Shown here: piece by piece, positions 34,566 to 43,821 of the stretch
How positions within the stretch are numbered: position 1 is the first letter of the stretch
Layout: each line of letters opens with the position of its first letter
Assembly (NCBI RefSeq): GCF_019915265.1
Contig: NZ_CP082780.1
Span: forward strand, 1,426,001 to 1,490,000
Reading direction: 5' to 3'
Origin: Bacillus aquiflavi
Lineage (GTDB): Bacteria; Bacillota; Bacilli; Bacillales; Cytobacillaceae
DNA: 64,000 nt
Notes under the pieces: generated by a model
The model's input: the letters and a program-made list of their open reading frames with translations, nothing else
What the model was told of the DNA's origin: nothing
The model's database searches: none
Position numbers and translations under genes: made by a program

Positions 34566-35057
34566 ATGAAAAGTATTAGCGATCAAGCAAAAACAGTTTC
34601 TCAATCTCGAACGTATTTAACAGACCTCGTATTACCATCAGATACGAACCATCATGACACAATTTTTGGTGGAAAGGTAATGGCTTATGTAGATAAAATA
34701 GCCTGTATCGCAGCGATGCGCCATTGCCGTAAGCCTGTTGTTACCGTTTCAACTGATTCTTTTGATTTTTTGGCACCTATTAAAGCAGGTGAAGCGATAA
34801 GTCTTGAAGCATATGTTGCCTGGACTCATCGCACTTCAATGGAAGTGTTTGTTAAAGTAGAATCAGAAAATTTATTAACAGCTGAGAAACGATTGACTTC
34901 CCGTGCTTATTTGACGATGGTTGCGTTAAATGATCAAGGAAGGGCTGCATCTGTTCCACATGTGATTCCAGAGACCGTTGAGGAAAAGAGACAGTACGAC
35001 CAAGCTTGGGAACGTTACAAAATAAGAATGAAGCGAAAGGAAAACTCAATCGAGTAG
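34566..35057 (+). CDS. Acyl-CoA thioesterase (hotdog fold), YkhA-like
   Basis: Hydrolyses acyl-CoA to free acid and CoA. 163 residues, one hotdog domain with LPSDTNHHDTIFGGKVMAYV (catalytic Asp/His region), DSFDFLAPIKAGEAI and VKVESENLLTAEKRLTSRAY, then a basic tail. ATG 34566 is set by GGGGAGTTGA; TTG 34554 overlaps that site. It lies downstream of a B12 riboswitch and a 23-codon frame and ends at the 3' border of a group II intron. Confidence 0.88.
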   Translation: MKSISDQAKTVSQSRTYLTDLVLPSDTNHHDTIFGGKVMAYVDKIACIAAMRHCRKPVVTVSTDSFDFLAPIKAGEAISLEAYVAWTHRTSMEVFVKVESENLLTAEKRLTSRAYLTMVALNDQGRAASVPHVIPETVEEKRQYDQAWERYKIRMKRKENSIE

Positions 35058-36348
35058 AGAGGAAAGTTATTTAACTTCCCATCCCTCTCACACCACCGTA
35101 CGTACGGTTCCGTATACGGCGGTTCAACTTATATTGCAGTATGAACTTCTAAGTAATAATCTAAGGCAAAGGGGATTCCTCTTTGCTTTAGGCGTTTATT
35201 TGATAATGCTGTTTGAACAACTTTCGATAGCCCTATGTACCGATATCCTTTTCGGCAATAGGTCAGTCCTTTGGCTTCTTCTTCAGGTATACCCAATTGA
35301 ATAAGTGATTGGATTCGCTTCTTATTACTTTTCCATTGTTTCCAAATGATGACTCGTAACCTAGAGCGCAATTTCGCATCAGTAGTTGTGAGTATCTTTT
35401 TCAACTTCGCGATTTTAAAGTAGTTCACCCATCCGTAAATAACTTGTCTTAATTTCATTATCCTGTTATTTAGGGAGATTCCTTGGTTGCGTTTCGTTAG
35501 CTGTTTTAGCTTTCTTTGGAATTTCCGTACCGAATCTTGATGCGCTCGTGGTTGATATTTTTTCGTATGCGTATCATAATAGAATCCAAATCCTAGAAAT
35601 TTCGTATTTCCTGGTCTTGATATTCTACTTTTCTCTGCGTTTACGATTAACCCAAGTTTCTTTTCGATAAAATTTGTGATAGATTTCATGACACGATTGG
35701 CTGCTTTTTCACTTTTGACGAAGATGATGCTATCATCCGCATCTCTGACGAAATTTAGATTTCTTGCTTCTAATTCATTAAGCATGATGTTGCTTAATAG
35801 CGGACTCAGGTTACCACCTTGCGGTGTTCCAATGGGAGTGTTTTCACGTTTCCCATTCACCATTACTCCACTTGTTAGATATTTTCGTATGAGTGATATG
35901 ACATCGCCATCCTTGATTGTATAAGAAATTATTCTCATTAACTTATCATGATGGACAGTATCAAAGAAGCGTTCTAGGTCAATATCAATTAACCACGTGT
36001 TGGTTTCTGCTGACTTCTCACGATAAACCTTATTCGACCAGTTTTCTTTATAGGGGACTCCTCAACTGTTCGTGAGACCTCCCAAGGTAAGACATTTATC
36101 TTTCCTCTTTTTATCTGCCTGATTTACTTCACAGAGTTACGCACATCTTTTGGACTTTGACTTGTTTAGTAGTCTTATCCTTCTGTAAAGCCTTGGTATC
36201 AGATTTCTGTTCGTCAGACCAAGATTTTGGTACACGCTTCCTTCAGCTCTTGCCTCACGACAAGCACCTTGCGCTTCCCTAGTGGTTGGATGATGTGTTC
36301 CCCCACAGTGGACTTGCACCACCTAGATAAATGCCATGCCTGGCACAC
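35056..36348 (-). mobile_element. Group II intron, internally deleted
   Basis: On the minus strand a 5' end GTGTGCCAGGCATGGC (GUGYG-type, 36348) leads into domain I sequence (GGTGGTGCAAGTCCACTGTG). The 3' end has a typical domain V (CGCCGTATACGGAACCGTAC and GTACGGTGGTGTGAGAGG, about 35084-35124), followed by a domain VI-like hairpin (GGGAAGTTAAATAACTTTCC). The total of about 1.3 kb is too short for intron plus full protein; the join near 36068 removes the first half of the protein gene. The 3' border abuts the thioesterase stop. Confidence 0.85.
35129..36066 (-). pseudogene. Group II intron reverse transcriptase/maturase, N-terminally truncated
   Basis: The frame opens after a TGA near 36068 with no start and reads NTWLIDIDLERFFDTVHHD (RT domain 3), GTPQGGNLSPLLSNIMLNEL, then NFVRDADDSIIFVKS, where intact enzymes have YADD, and the maturase X domain (RQVIYGWVNYFKIAKLK and RYIGLS). 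RT domains 0-2 are missing. The Tyr-to-Asp change at the catalytic YxDD box adds to the evidence that it is dead. Confidence 0.85.
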
Positions 36349-36353
36349 TAATA

Positions 36354-36384
36354 AAAAGCCAAAGGCTAATAAATGACCTTTGGC
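36354..36384. terminator. Terminator hairpin
   Basis: AAAAAGCCAAAGG and CCTTTGGC around CTAATAAATGA, close to the intron 5' end. Confidence 0.65.
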
Positions 36385-36487
36385 CGTATACTGTTAACAA
36401 CCGTTTCATTTTTCGTCTATAGGCTTTAACAGCTTGAGAAAATGATGTCTTAAAATTTTCGATTTGTATACAAAAAACTAATATTTG

Positions 36488-36572
36488 AATGGATTCTCTA
36501 GTCAGTTGAGGCGCAAGCAACAAGGTCGAAGGGAATAGAACAGGCATTCATGAGTCCGTTTGTCAACAGTCT
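36488..36572 (+). repeat. Dispersed imperfect-palindrome repeat, 5'-truncated
   Basis: Contains AGTCAGTTGAGGCGC, GGAATAGAACAGGCATTCAT and CCGTTTGTCAACAGTC. Upstream, ACTGTTAACAACCG (36390-36403) looks like another copy's end in reverse. Confidence 0.7.
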
Positions 36573-36583
36573 GAAATTTATGT

Positions 36584-36775
36584 TCATAAATTTTCATTTT
36601 GCTGATGAATTTCGTCACTGCCAAGAAGTTCATTTGCATATTCCAAATCTTTATGCTTATTTACCGAGTTTCCATGATGATAGTTCTCTTTATTAATTGT
36701 ACCAACATCAGTTCTAATCGTTATTTTCGGTTCTTCCGGTATGTTTGATAGTGTGGAGTTTTCTTTTTCTTTCAC
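36584..36775 (-). CDS. Hypothetical small hydrophilic protein
   Basis: A ~63-residue Asn/Glu/Lys-rich protein. GTG 36775 has AAGGAAGGTGA at good spacing; TTG 36781 is an alternative. It reads VKEKENSTLSNIPEEPK, then ITIRTDVGTINKENYHHGNS, and has no hydrophobic segment. The family is not recognised; its composition suggests a spore or stress peptide, which is only a guess. Confidence 0.5.
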   Translation of the reverse strand: MKEKENSTLSNIPEEPKITIRTDVGTINKENYHHGNSVNKHKDLEYANELLGSDEIHQQNENL

Positions 36776-36839
36776 TTCCAATTCACCTTCCTTAAAAGTG
36801 TTACCATTATTTTTTGTGAATTGAATGATCAATATACTA

Positions 36840-36872
36840 AAAAGCTGACAGCATATTTAGCCATCAGCTTTT
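36840..36872. terminator. Terminator hairpin after mscS
   Basis: AAAGCTGA and TCAGCTTT around a short A/T loop, with a T run on each strand. Confidence 0.65.
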
Positions 36873-36878
36873 TATTTA

Positions 36879-37976
36879 TTAGGCACGGTCTTTTACTGCC
36901 TTTGTTTCAGAATCAGAGGAAACGTATAATGTTCTGCTAGGGAAAGCAATCGATGCTTCTTCTTCTTCAATAATATCCATAATTTTAAAATTTATTTCTT
37001 CTTTTATTGTTAAAAAATCTCCCCAATTTGTTGTTTTTGTAAAAAAGTATAAAAAGATATCTAAACTGCTTTCATTAAATTGATCGAACTTAACGAAAAT
37101 TGTTTCTTGATGAATGTCAGGGTGAGAACGTAGCAATTCCTCAATCCTTCTTACTATTTTCTCTATTTTTTCTTTAGGTGTGTCGTAAGTAAGACCTAAA
37201 TGAAAAGAAATTCTTCGTTTCCCCTTTTTACTCCAATTAGTGATTGTTTCAACAGCTAAAGTTGCATTCGGAACTGTTACTAACGCTTGGGCAAACGTTC
37301 TTACTCTTGTGCTGCGGAAACTAATTTCTTCCACTGTTCCTTCAACACTGGGAGTCATAATCCAATCACCAATCGAGAAAGGCTTCTCCGTAATAATAAC
37401 AACGCCGCCAAAAAGATTACCGAGCGCATCTTTTGCAGCCAATGCGACAGCCAGACCACCTAAGCCGAGTCCGGCAATAAATTTGTTTACGTCATAACCG
37501 AATTCTTCTGCAATCATACTAATCCCAATTGCAATTATAATGAAGCGAATTGTTTTAGATAAAAACGGAATTAACATTTGATCAATTTCAATATTTAAGC
37601 GATTGTTCAGCTTCCTAAAAAGTAACGAAGATGAAGAAGAGAAATTGTACAGTCCCCAGATCACGAGCACAATTAAAGAAGAACGCATTAATTATAAAAA
37701 TAGTGGGTTTTCATGATTGAAATATGGGAAATATCTAGCAGAAAGATAAATTCCTATAATAATAAAGAACCAGCGAATTGGGTTTTCGAATGATGTTAAT
37801 AAGTGAGTAAAAAAATCAGTCGGTTTTTTTTTACTTAGTCGTAAAATAATTTTAAATATGTATTTTGCGAATATTTTCCTGAAAATAACGAATAAAAGAA
37901 AAATACCAATTGTAATAAGGATTTTTACTAAAGTATCGTAAGTTAAGTACTTCTCAACAAAACTCATAAAACTCAT
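36879..37976 (-). pseudogene. MscS-family mechanosensitive channel, interrupted by TAA
   Basis: Read through the TAA at 37694-37692, this is a 365-residue YkuT/MscS-type channel: two to three N-terminal membrane segments, PLFL-stop-LMRSSLIVLVIWGL, then the pore helix LGLGGLAVALAAKDALGNLF, the beta domain (IGDWIMTPSVEGTVEEISFR, STRVRTFAQALVTVPNATLA) and the alpha-beta C-terminal domain. The frame is unchanged by the stop, so a single base change explains it. The 3' part could start at ATG 37688, giving a shortened channel that still holds the pore helix. Confidence 0.85.
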
Positions 37977-38163
37977 AAAACAAAACTCCTTACGTAAAGT
38001 GAAACTTTATTAAGCGGGATTCACTTGATTATTAGTTGTGATGAATAAAGGGAAGAGCAAAATTATTTTATCATACTTTTTTTAGTGTGACATATAGATT
38101 TTTATCAAATTTCGCACTTTATCATAACATATTCCCACTTAGTAAAAAAGTGATATGAAAAAT

Positions 38164-38184
38164 TGCACATAAAAATTTATGTGC
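38164..38184. terminator. Terminator hairpin beside repeat
   Basis: GCACATAAA and TTTATGTGC around AA; GCACATAAA recurs at 38298-38306 beyond the repeat. Confidence 0.65.
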
Positions 38185-38187
38185 TTA

Positions 38188-38275
38188 GACTATTTGACAA
38201 GCAAACTCATGAATGATAAATTTTCTTCGCTTTCGCCTCGTTACTCGGGGGCAACGACTAGTAAACGTTTCTAAA
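38188..38275 (-). repeat. Dispersed imperfect-palindrome repeat, reverse
   Basis: Runs from GACTATTTGACAAGCAAAC through AACTCATGAATGATAAAT and TTCGCTTTCGCCTCGTTACT to GTAAACGTTTCTAAATA. Confidence 0.8.
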
Positions 38276-38311
38276 TATACTTTGTCTAAAATCTAAAGCA
38301 CATAAACTTTA

Positions 38312-39364
38312 TTATATCTTACTTTTCCACTTTTTTAGCCATGATAGAAAAATTGTTATCATTAACACAAACCCTAAATAACCAGTTATAGGATAAACAG
38401 TACTAACAAGCGTGATGAATCCGATAAAGCTAGCAGCAAAAGCTAGAACACCAGTGAAGGCAACTCCAGGTTTAAATGCTTTTTCTTTAGGCGAAATAAA
38501 TCGTGCCGTAAAAGCATACAGCATCCCGACAGACGTATTAAAAATCATCCCAAGTAAAGCGAGTGACATTAAATCACCGACAATAGGGGAGATTTCTGAA
38601 GCTATTAATAGTGTCGGCATTTCAATTCCATGAAGGCGATCTAAATTAACAAACATTCCTACATTAATTAATAAAATAAATAAACCTAAACCGATGCCGC
38701 CAATGAATCCACCTTTGCCGGCAGTTTTTCTATCGTCAACAGCCCCTCCAATTACTGATAGCATCGCAAAGCCGGCTGCCAAATTATAAGACACATACAA
38801 GAAAGCGCCTAGAAGCCAATTGGGAGCTGACGCTTCATAATCTTTCGCAGCCATCTGAAGGTTTGAGAAGCTTGCATCACTCGTAAAAATAGAATAACCT
38901 GTAATAATAAAAATAAGTAATAATAAAAACGGAGTAATACTACTTATGACATAGATGACTTTTTTAATATTTAAGCATAAAGTAGCGATTGTTAATAACG
39001 TCATAATAATGCTTCCGACAATAGAAGGCATTCCAAATTGCTGCTGAAAAATAGATCCGCTTGCAGCAATCATAACGACTGACACGCCAAATAAGAAAAA
39101 AGTGACTAATATATCGACGATTAATCCTAGATGCCGGCCACAAATTTGATAAAGTACTTCTTTATGTGAAATTGTTTTTAAATCTGAACCAAGCTGAGTA
39201 ATTTGCATTCCTAAAAATGCAAATAGGAAAGTAGCAACGAGTGTGCCTAACATTCCGAATATTCCGAAGCTCGTAAAAAACTGTAAAATTTCTTGCCCTG
39301 AAGCAAATCCCGCTCCAACAATTAATCCGATATAAGCACCTGCAATTTGTAAACTCTTTTTCAT
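38312..39364 (-). CDS. ykvI: YkvI-like membrane transporter
   Basis: A 350-residue protein with about ten membrane segments. GLIVGAGFASGQEILQFFTS at the N-terminus is the APC/LeuT-type unwound helix motif of YkvI proteins; GAFLYVSYNLAAGFAMLSVI is the second core motif. Amino-acid transport is inferred from fold. It is the last gene of the minus-strand run RpiR, M20, GNAT, racemase, YkvI, so uptake of amino acids or their N-acyl forms is a reasonable guess. ATG 39364, site GGGGGATTAAA. Confidence 0.85.
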   Translation of the reverse strand: MKKSLQIAGAYIGLIVGAGFASGQEILQFFTSFGIFGMLGTLVATFLFAFLGMQITQLGSDLKTISHKEVLYQICGRHLGLIVDILVTFFLFGVSVVMIAASGSIFQQQFGMPSIVGSIIMTLLTIATLCLNIKKVIYVISSITPFLLLLIFIITGYSIFTSDASFSNLQMAAKDYEASAPNWLLGAFLYVSYNLAAGFAMLSVIGGAVDDRKTAGKGGFIGGIGLGLFILLINVGMFVNLDRLHGIEMPTLLIASEISPIVGDLMSLALLGMIFNTSVGMLYAFTARFISPKEKAFKPGVAFTGVLAFAASFIGFITLVSTVYPITGYLGFVLMITIFLSWLKKWKSKI

Positions 39365-39437
39365 TTTAATCCCCCATTATTTTGAAGAAACTAGTTGGAA
39401 TATTAAGAAAATTTACTAAAAAGTAAGGAGCATCTCC

Positions 39438-40547
39438 TTACTTTTTAAAGGTTTTCTTAGCAACAGTGAACATGTCAACCGCTTTCATGTTGATATCATA
39501 GCCAATCCCTGGTTTATCTGGAACGGTAATCATTCCATCATGGACAGTTACTTCTGGTTCGATAATGTCTTGCTCCCAGTAACGGTTAGAAGCAGCAGTG
39601 TCCCCGGGCATTGTAAAGTTAGATAAAGTTGTAAGAGCGATATTATGTGCTCTGCCAACACCAGCTTCAAGCATTCCACCGCACCAAACTGGAATCCCTT
39701 TTGTCAAACATAAATCATGAATTTTTTTAGCTTCTGTTAAGCCGCCTACTCGGCCGATTTTTATATTAATAATTTTACAGCTTCCTAGACTGATGGCTTT
39801 TCGCGCATCCTCTAAAGAATGAATGCTATCATCTAAACAGATTGGAGTCTTCAGTTGTTTTTGAACAACTGCATGATCAACAATATCATCTGAAGCAAGG
39901 GGCTGTTCAATCATCATTAAGTCAAATTCATCAAGCTGTTTTAACAATTCTATATCTTCAAGCTGATATGCAGAATTGGCATCTGCCATTAGAAGAATCG
40001 AGGGAAACTTTTTTCGAATAGCACGAATGACATCTACATCCCAGCCCGGTTTAATTTTTACTTTAATCCGTTTATAGCCGTCCATGACGTATTGATCGAT
40101 TACTTGAAGAAGTTCATCAATCGTATTTTTAATCCCGATGCTAATCCCAACTTCAATTTTTTTTTTTTCTCCACCCAATGCCTTGGAAAGTGTCATTTGC
40201 TGTTTTTTAGCATATAGATCCCAAACAGCCCCTTCAATTGCTGCTTTTGCCATATTATTTTTTCGTATCGGTGAGAAAAGTTGATTTACTTCATCCGGAT
40301 GATGAATGTTTTTATCAAGTATTAATGGGATTAAAAAATCCTCTAGCATGTGCCAGTTTGTTTTCATCGTTTCTTCATTATAAAGGGGGGCAGTAAAGGC
40401 AACAGATTCTCCCCAGCCGCGTTTCCCATCTTCATCAACGACTTCAACTAAGATAAAATCTTTATCTTGCATTGTTGTAAAGCTAGTTTCAAATGGAAAC
40501 TTCATTTTCATTTTCATCTGACGTAATGTAATTTCTGTTAATTTCAT
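39438..40547 (-). CDS. N-succinylamino acid racemase / o-succinylbenzoate synthase family enzyme
   Basis: Enolase-superfamily enzyme of 369 residues. The KxK base is in [13 protein letters not shown], the metal ligands lie in [17 protein letters not shown] and CLDDSIHS, and the opposite base Lys in [11 protein letters not shown]. These are the OSBS/NSAR catalytic residues. The neighbours (GNAT and M20, not menaquinone genes) point to N-succinylamino acid racemase, as in the Geobacillus kaustophilus D-to-L amino-acid pathway: acylate the D-amino acid, racemise, then deacylate the L-form. ATG 40547. Confidence 0.9.
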   Translation of the reverse strand: MKLTEITLRQMKMKMKFPFETSFTTMQDKDFILVEVVDEDGKRGWGESVAFTAPLYNEETMKTNWHMLEDFLIPLILDKNIHHPDEVNQLFSPIRKNNMAKAAIEGAVWDLYAKKQQMTLSKALGGEKKKIEVGISIGIKNTIDELLQVIDQYVMDGYKRIKVKIKPGWDVDVIRAIRKKFPSILLMADANSAYQLEDIELLKQLDEFDLMMIEQPLASDDIVDHAVVQKQLKTPICLDDSIHSLEDARKAISLGSCKIINIKIGRVGGLTEAKKIHDLCLTKGIPVWCGGMLEAGVGRAHNIALTTLSNFTMPGDTAASNRYWEQDIIEPEVTVHDGMITVPDKPGIGYDINMKAVDMFTVAKKTFKK

Positions 40548-40579
40548 TATTTATCCCAACCTTCTCTTTTTTAGTTTGC

Positions 40580-41398
40580 CTAGTCTAACGCTAACTCTTT
40601 GTTTGTTAATACGTAATAGTTCACGGGTTCATCTTGTGTTTTAACAATGCTTACAGCAACATAGTTATGTTGAAAAGCGCTTTGAAAAAGCTTTCTCGTT
40701 TTTAATCGCCAATCGAGCGCTAGTTGAAAATCCTCACGCTTTATTTTTTGAAAATTTTCAGGAACTGGAAGTAGGAAAGCTGTTTCATCCGTATTTACGT
40801 CTAGTGCATGATCATTTAGTTTAGGATGTCCGTGCTCGCATATTTTCCATGTTGAGATAGTCTGTAATTTTTCAGTATTCCATTCGTTTGTTTGTCCAAT
40901 GTACGGATTTGCTATATGCCAGCGTACTTTTAAACGATCAGTAGGTAATCCATCATTTAAACCGTCAGCCATTTCTCCATAACAATTTTCAATATAAGTA
41001 TTTGAGACAGCACTTAGCTTTGTTAAATTTAAAAACGCGTTCACACTTTCTAAAGGATCGTATGTCCAGGTCATTAATGAGTAGCCCATTTTTAATGCTT
41101 CTCGTTTTTGTGCATGCTTTAAGAGAGGCCCAATTCCTTGACCGCGAAAATCGGGATGGATTCCGAGCATATGGGAGCAAAGATATACTTTCCCTTCAGA
41201 GAAACCTGGAAATCCATAGCTAAATCCAATTAGTTTATTATGCTTATAAGCTCCAATCATGATTCCGCCGTTTTGTACAGCCGTTAATGTTTGATGCACA
41301 GGAATAGCTTCTGTTGTCCAAATGGTTTGATCAAGCTGCTGCACCTCCTCTAGCTCTTCTAATGTATCTATTTTTTTAATTTCTACATCATTATTCAT
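40580..41398 (-). CDS. GNAT N-acyltransferase, probable succinyl-CoA:D-amino acid N-succinyltransferase
   Basis: A 272-residue protein whose N-terminal half is a GNAT fold: VYLCSHMLGIHPDFRGQGIG is the acyl-CoA site (R/QxxGxG), followed by KHAQKREALKMGYSLMTWTY. The C-terminal half (about 150-272) is a family-specific extension. It overlaps the upstream M20 gene by 8 bp and lies 32 bp ahead of the racemase. In the Geobacillus pathway the linked GNAT protein N-succinylates D-amino acids; that function is assigned here by context. Confidence 0.8.
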   Translation of the reverse strand: MNNDVEIKKIDTLEELEEVQQLDQTIWTTEAIPVHQTLTAVQNGGIMIGAYKHNKLIGFSYGFPGFSEGKVYLCSHMLGIHPDFRGQGIGPLLKHAQKREALKMGYSLMTWTYDPLESVNAFLNLTKLSAVSNTYIENCYGEMADGLNDGLPTDRLKVRWHIANPYIGQTNEWNTEKLQTISTWKICEHGHPKLNDHALDVNTDETAFLLPVPENFQKIKREDFQLALDWRLKTRKLFQSAFQHNYVAVSIVKTQDEPVNYYVLTNKELALD

Positions 41399-42536
41399 GC
41401 TTGGTCGCTCCTTCTAGTTGGTCAAATGTGCGAATAATCGTTTTGGCTAAAATTTCAATTCCGGTATAAAGTGCTGTTTGATCAAATGTCATCTTTGGAT
41501 GATGCAATCCCGGTTTTAAATCACAACCTAACCCAAGCATCGTAGCCTTGAGGCGAGGTTTTTTTAATGTGTAAAAGTGAAAATCCTCTCCTCCCGTCGT
41601 AATAATTGGTTCGACAAGATTGTCTCTGCCGATTGAATCGATAATTGCTTCTTTCATAAAATTCTGAGCATCTTTATTTACTTTCGCAGCTGCAACAGCA
41701 GCTTTTGTTTCTAAAGAAATTGAGACATCATATAGACTTGAAACCGCTTGTGCAACTTTTGATATTTTGCTAGTGAGATATTCCATTACGTCGTTCGTTT
41801 GCGCTCGCACATCGAGATGAAATGATGCCCGGCCTGGAATGATATTACTGCTTTCACCGCCTGCATGAAACTGAGTCATTTTTACAGAGTAAGGGACCAT
41901 TGGATCTGCATGGATTTTACTAAGCTCATTTACGAGTGCAGCACCAATCTCAATTGCATTTTGACCTAAATGGGGACGAGCTCCATGGGCATCTTCACCA
42001 TAAATCTTACCAGCGATAAATTTTGCTGCACCGTGCATAATTGCCGGGGTTGCTTTACCATTTTCTAATTCTTGAACTGGTCTAAGATGGACACCATAAA
42101 GAAAATCGATATCATCGACAACTCCCATTTCGACCATCTTTAAAGCTCCAGTTCCTTTTTCCTCTGCAGGTTGGAATATTACTTTTAGCTTTCCTAGCGG
42201 CTGATACCCCTTTTTTTTAAATAAAAGAAGGACACCTAATGCCATTGTCATATGGGCATCATGTCCGCATGAATGGTGAGCTTTATACTGACCGTCTACT
42301 TCTTGCCATAATGCATCAATATCTGTTCGTAAACCAACTGTAATCGGGCCAGTTCCTAATCCTACAGTTAATCCTGTACTGTCTGGGAACGTTTTAGGTG
42401 TGAAGCCGATATGTTCTAATAAGTCTTTAAGATAATTTGTCGTTTCGTATTCTTTCCAGCTAACTTCAGGATGTTCGTGTAAATGCGTAAAAATTTCTTT
42501 TATAATTGGCTTTAATTCATTTATAGTCGCCTTCAT
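41391..42536 (-). CDS. M20-family amidohydrolase (N-acyl-L-amino acid deacylase)
   Basis: A 381-residue di-metal hydrolase: HLHEHPEVSWKEYETT, metal motifs SCGHDAHMTMALG and QPAEEKGTGALKMVE, the dimerisation domain with HGARPHLGQNAIEIG and IPGRASFHLDVRAQ, and the final motif TGGEDFHFYTLKKP. ATG 42536 is set by AAGGTGGGAGAGATC. It would remove the succinyl (or other acyl) group from the L-amino acid after racemisation, making D-to-L conversion irreversible. Operon with RpiR (20 bp upstream) and GNAT. Confidence 0.88.
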   Translation of the reverse strand: MKATINELKPIIKEIFTHLHEHPEVSWKEYETTNYLKDLLEHIGFTPKTFPDSTGLTVGLGTGPITVGLRTDIDALWQEVDGQYKAHHSCGHDAHMTMALGVLLLFKKKGYQPLGKLKVIFQPAEEKGTGALKMVEMGVVDDIDFLYGVHLRPVQELENGKATPAIMHGAAKFIAGKIYGEDAHGARPHLGQNAIEIGAALVNELSKIHADPMVPYSVKMTQFHAGGESSNIIPGRASFHLDVRAQTNDVMEYLTSKISKVAQAVSSLYDVSISLETKAAVAAAKVNKDAQNFMKEAIIDSIGRDNLVEPIITTGGEDFHFYTLKKPRLKATMLGLGCDLKPGLHHPKMTFDQTALYTGIEILAKTIIRTFDQLEGATKHE

Positions 42537-42555
42537 GATCTCTCCCACCTTGTTG

Positions 42556-43410
42556 TTATTTTGCAAAAAAATGATGAATATTAAATGATTCATATTGCTC
42601 TTTTCGCTTTTCAATTCGTTCTTTATTCATCACAGATACATTGGCAACAAGCGCGTTAAGTATTGAGAATAGAATAGGTGTTGCGTCAATTGTTGATGTT
42701 GATGTTTCACTAGTTGCTAAAAGTGTACTCGTATACTTGCTTATCGGTGACACAGGTGAATCAGTAATCCCGCAAACAAAGGCATTTTGTTCTTTAGCAA
42801 TTCGTGCCAGTTCAACTGTTTCTTTTAAATAACGATGAAATGAAATTCCGATAAACACTGTATTTTCGTTTAATTGCGGAAGGGTAACTAATAAATCATC
42901 TGTTTCTGGCCGGAATAAAAAAACTTGATCTCTCATAATATTTAAAGTAAACGTTAACCACTGAGCCGCTGCAAAAGAGGAACGCAATCCACAGATGAAT
43001 ACTTTCTCTGCTTTAACGATTTGTTCAACAGTTAATTGAAAATCTTCTTCATGAATGCTGTGAATTGCATTCCTAATGTTCCGACTATCTTGTTCCATCA
43101 CACTTGCAAAAAGGTGAGGCTTCTTTGCAAGCTTTAGTTTTTCTTCATGATATTCATCAAGACTACTTTTTTGTAATAATGCTTCGCGCGTGTTTTTTTG
43201 CAGCTCTGAAAAGCCATTAAAATTTAAAGAATAGCAAAAGCGAATAACAGTAGTTTCGCTAACCCCAATTTCCTTACCGATATCTTGTGCTGATTTAATT
43301 GCAAAATCTCCAGGTTGTTCCAACAAATATTTCGCCACCTTTTGCTGGCTTTTTGACAACTGGTGATAATGCTCCTTTACTAAAGTTTTGAAGTGTGTCA
43401 TTTTAGTCAT
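42556..43410 (-). CDS. RpiR/MurR-family transcriptional regulator
   Basis: A 284-residue regulator with an N-terminal RpiR helix-turn-helix (SQQKVAKYLLEQPGDFAIKS, IGVSETTVIRFCYSLNFNGF) and a C-terminal SIS domain (about 125-270: VEQIVKAEKVFICGLRSSFA, FIGISFHRYLKETVELARI). SIS domains sense phosphosugars or related ligands. It heads the operon for N-acyl amino-acid metabolism, so it probably controls it. ATG 43410. Confidence 0.9.
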   Translation of the reverse strand: MTKMTHFKTLVKEHYHQLSKSQQKVAKYLLEQPGDFAIKSAQDIGKEIGVSETTVIRFCYSLNFNGFSELQKNTREALLQKSSLDEYHEEKLKLAKKPHLFASVMEQDSRNIRNAIHSIHEEDFQLTVEQIVKAEKVFICGLRSSFAAAQWLTFTLNIMRDQVFLFRPETDDLLVTLPQLNENTVFIGISFHRYLKETVELARIAKEQNAFVCGITDSPVSPISKYTSTLLATSETSTSTIDATPILFSILNALVANVSVMNKERIEKRKEQYESFNIHHFFAK

Positions 43411-43660
43411 CCTTTAAAAAATAATGAAGTCTAAACTTCATTATCTATTATATAGAAGTCGAAACTGCAAAAAGTTATTGTTAAAAAGAGTAACATAATT
43501 CTGAAATCTTATCAATACTAAAAATAAGAATTTTTTGTTACATTAATGTAGTGCTGCCTTGAAGTGTTACAGGAAAGCAGGATTCAAGTAATTATCAATA
43601 TAAAAATTTTTTTTTTTTTTTGCTTTATTTTTCATTTTAATATATTATGTTAGTTAATAT
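43411..43660. other. Divergent intergenic region
   Basis: About 250 bases of A/T-rich sequence between the divergent RpiR operon and the acyl-CoA operon, with a T14 run near 43608-43621. No gene is seen. Confidence 0.5.
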
Positions 43661-43691
43661 TTTAAACATACTATCTGGTCGGTATGTTTAA
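43661..43691 (+). promoter_or_regulatory. TetR-type operator A (perfect 11-bp arms)
   Basis: TTTAAACATAC and GTATGTTTAAA flank TATCTGGTCG. The inner ATAC...GGTCGGTAT core is typical of TetR operators controlling fatty-acid genes. The same half-sites recur at 43782 and 46523. Confidence 0.8.
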
Positions 43692-43719
43692 AATATAAAA
43701 AAATAGAAGGGAGATAAAT

Positions 43720-43749
43720 ATGGGGGAGTGCGACATAATAGAAAGGTAG
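43720..43749 (+). other. 9-codon mini-frame with strong ribosome site
   Basis: ATG 43720 behind AGAAGGGAGATAAAT gives MGECDIIER and stops at TAG 43747-43749, between operators A and B. It may be a leader peptide or a remnant of a deleted first gene. No function is claimed. Confidence 0.35.
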
Positions 43750-43781
43750 TTACAATTAAGAAACATCGTAATTTACCATAC

Positions 43782-43810
43782 TTTAAACATACCCACCAGT
43801 CAGTATAATA
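43782..43810 (+). promoter_or_regulatory. TetR-type operator B
   Basis: TTTAAACATACCCACCAGTC followed by AGTATAATA, the same pattern as operator A with a weaker right arm. It overlaps a probable -10 (TATAAT, 43803-43808) just before the acyl-CoA dehydrogenase start, so binding would block it. Confidence 0.7.
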
Positions 43811-43821
43811 TAGTATAGGTG

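Noticed and set aside
43720-43749. The 9-codon frame as a transcription attenuator leader
   Set aside because: It has no run of regulatory codons and no following terminator/antiterminator pair; kept only as an unexplained mini-frame.
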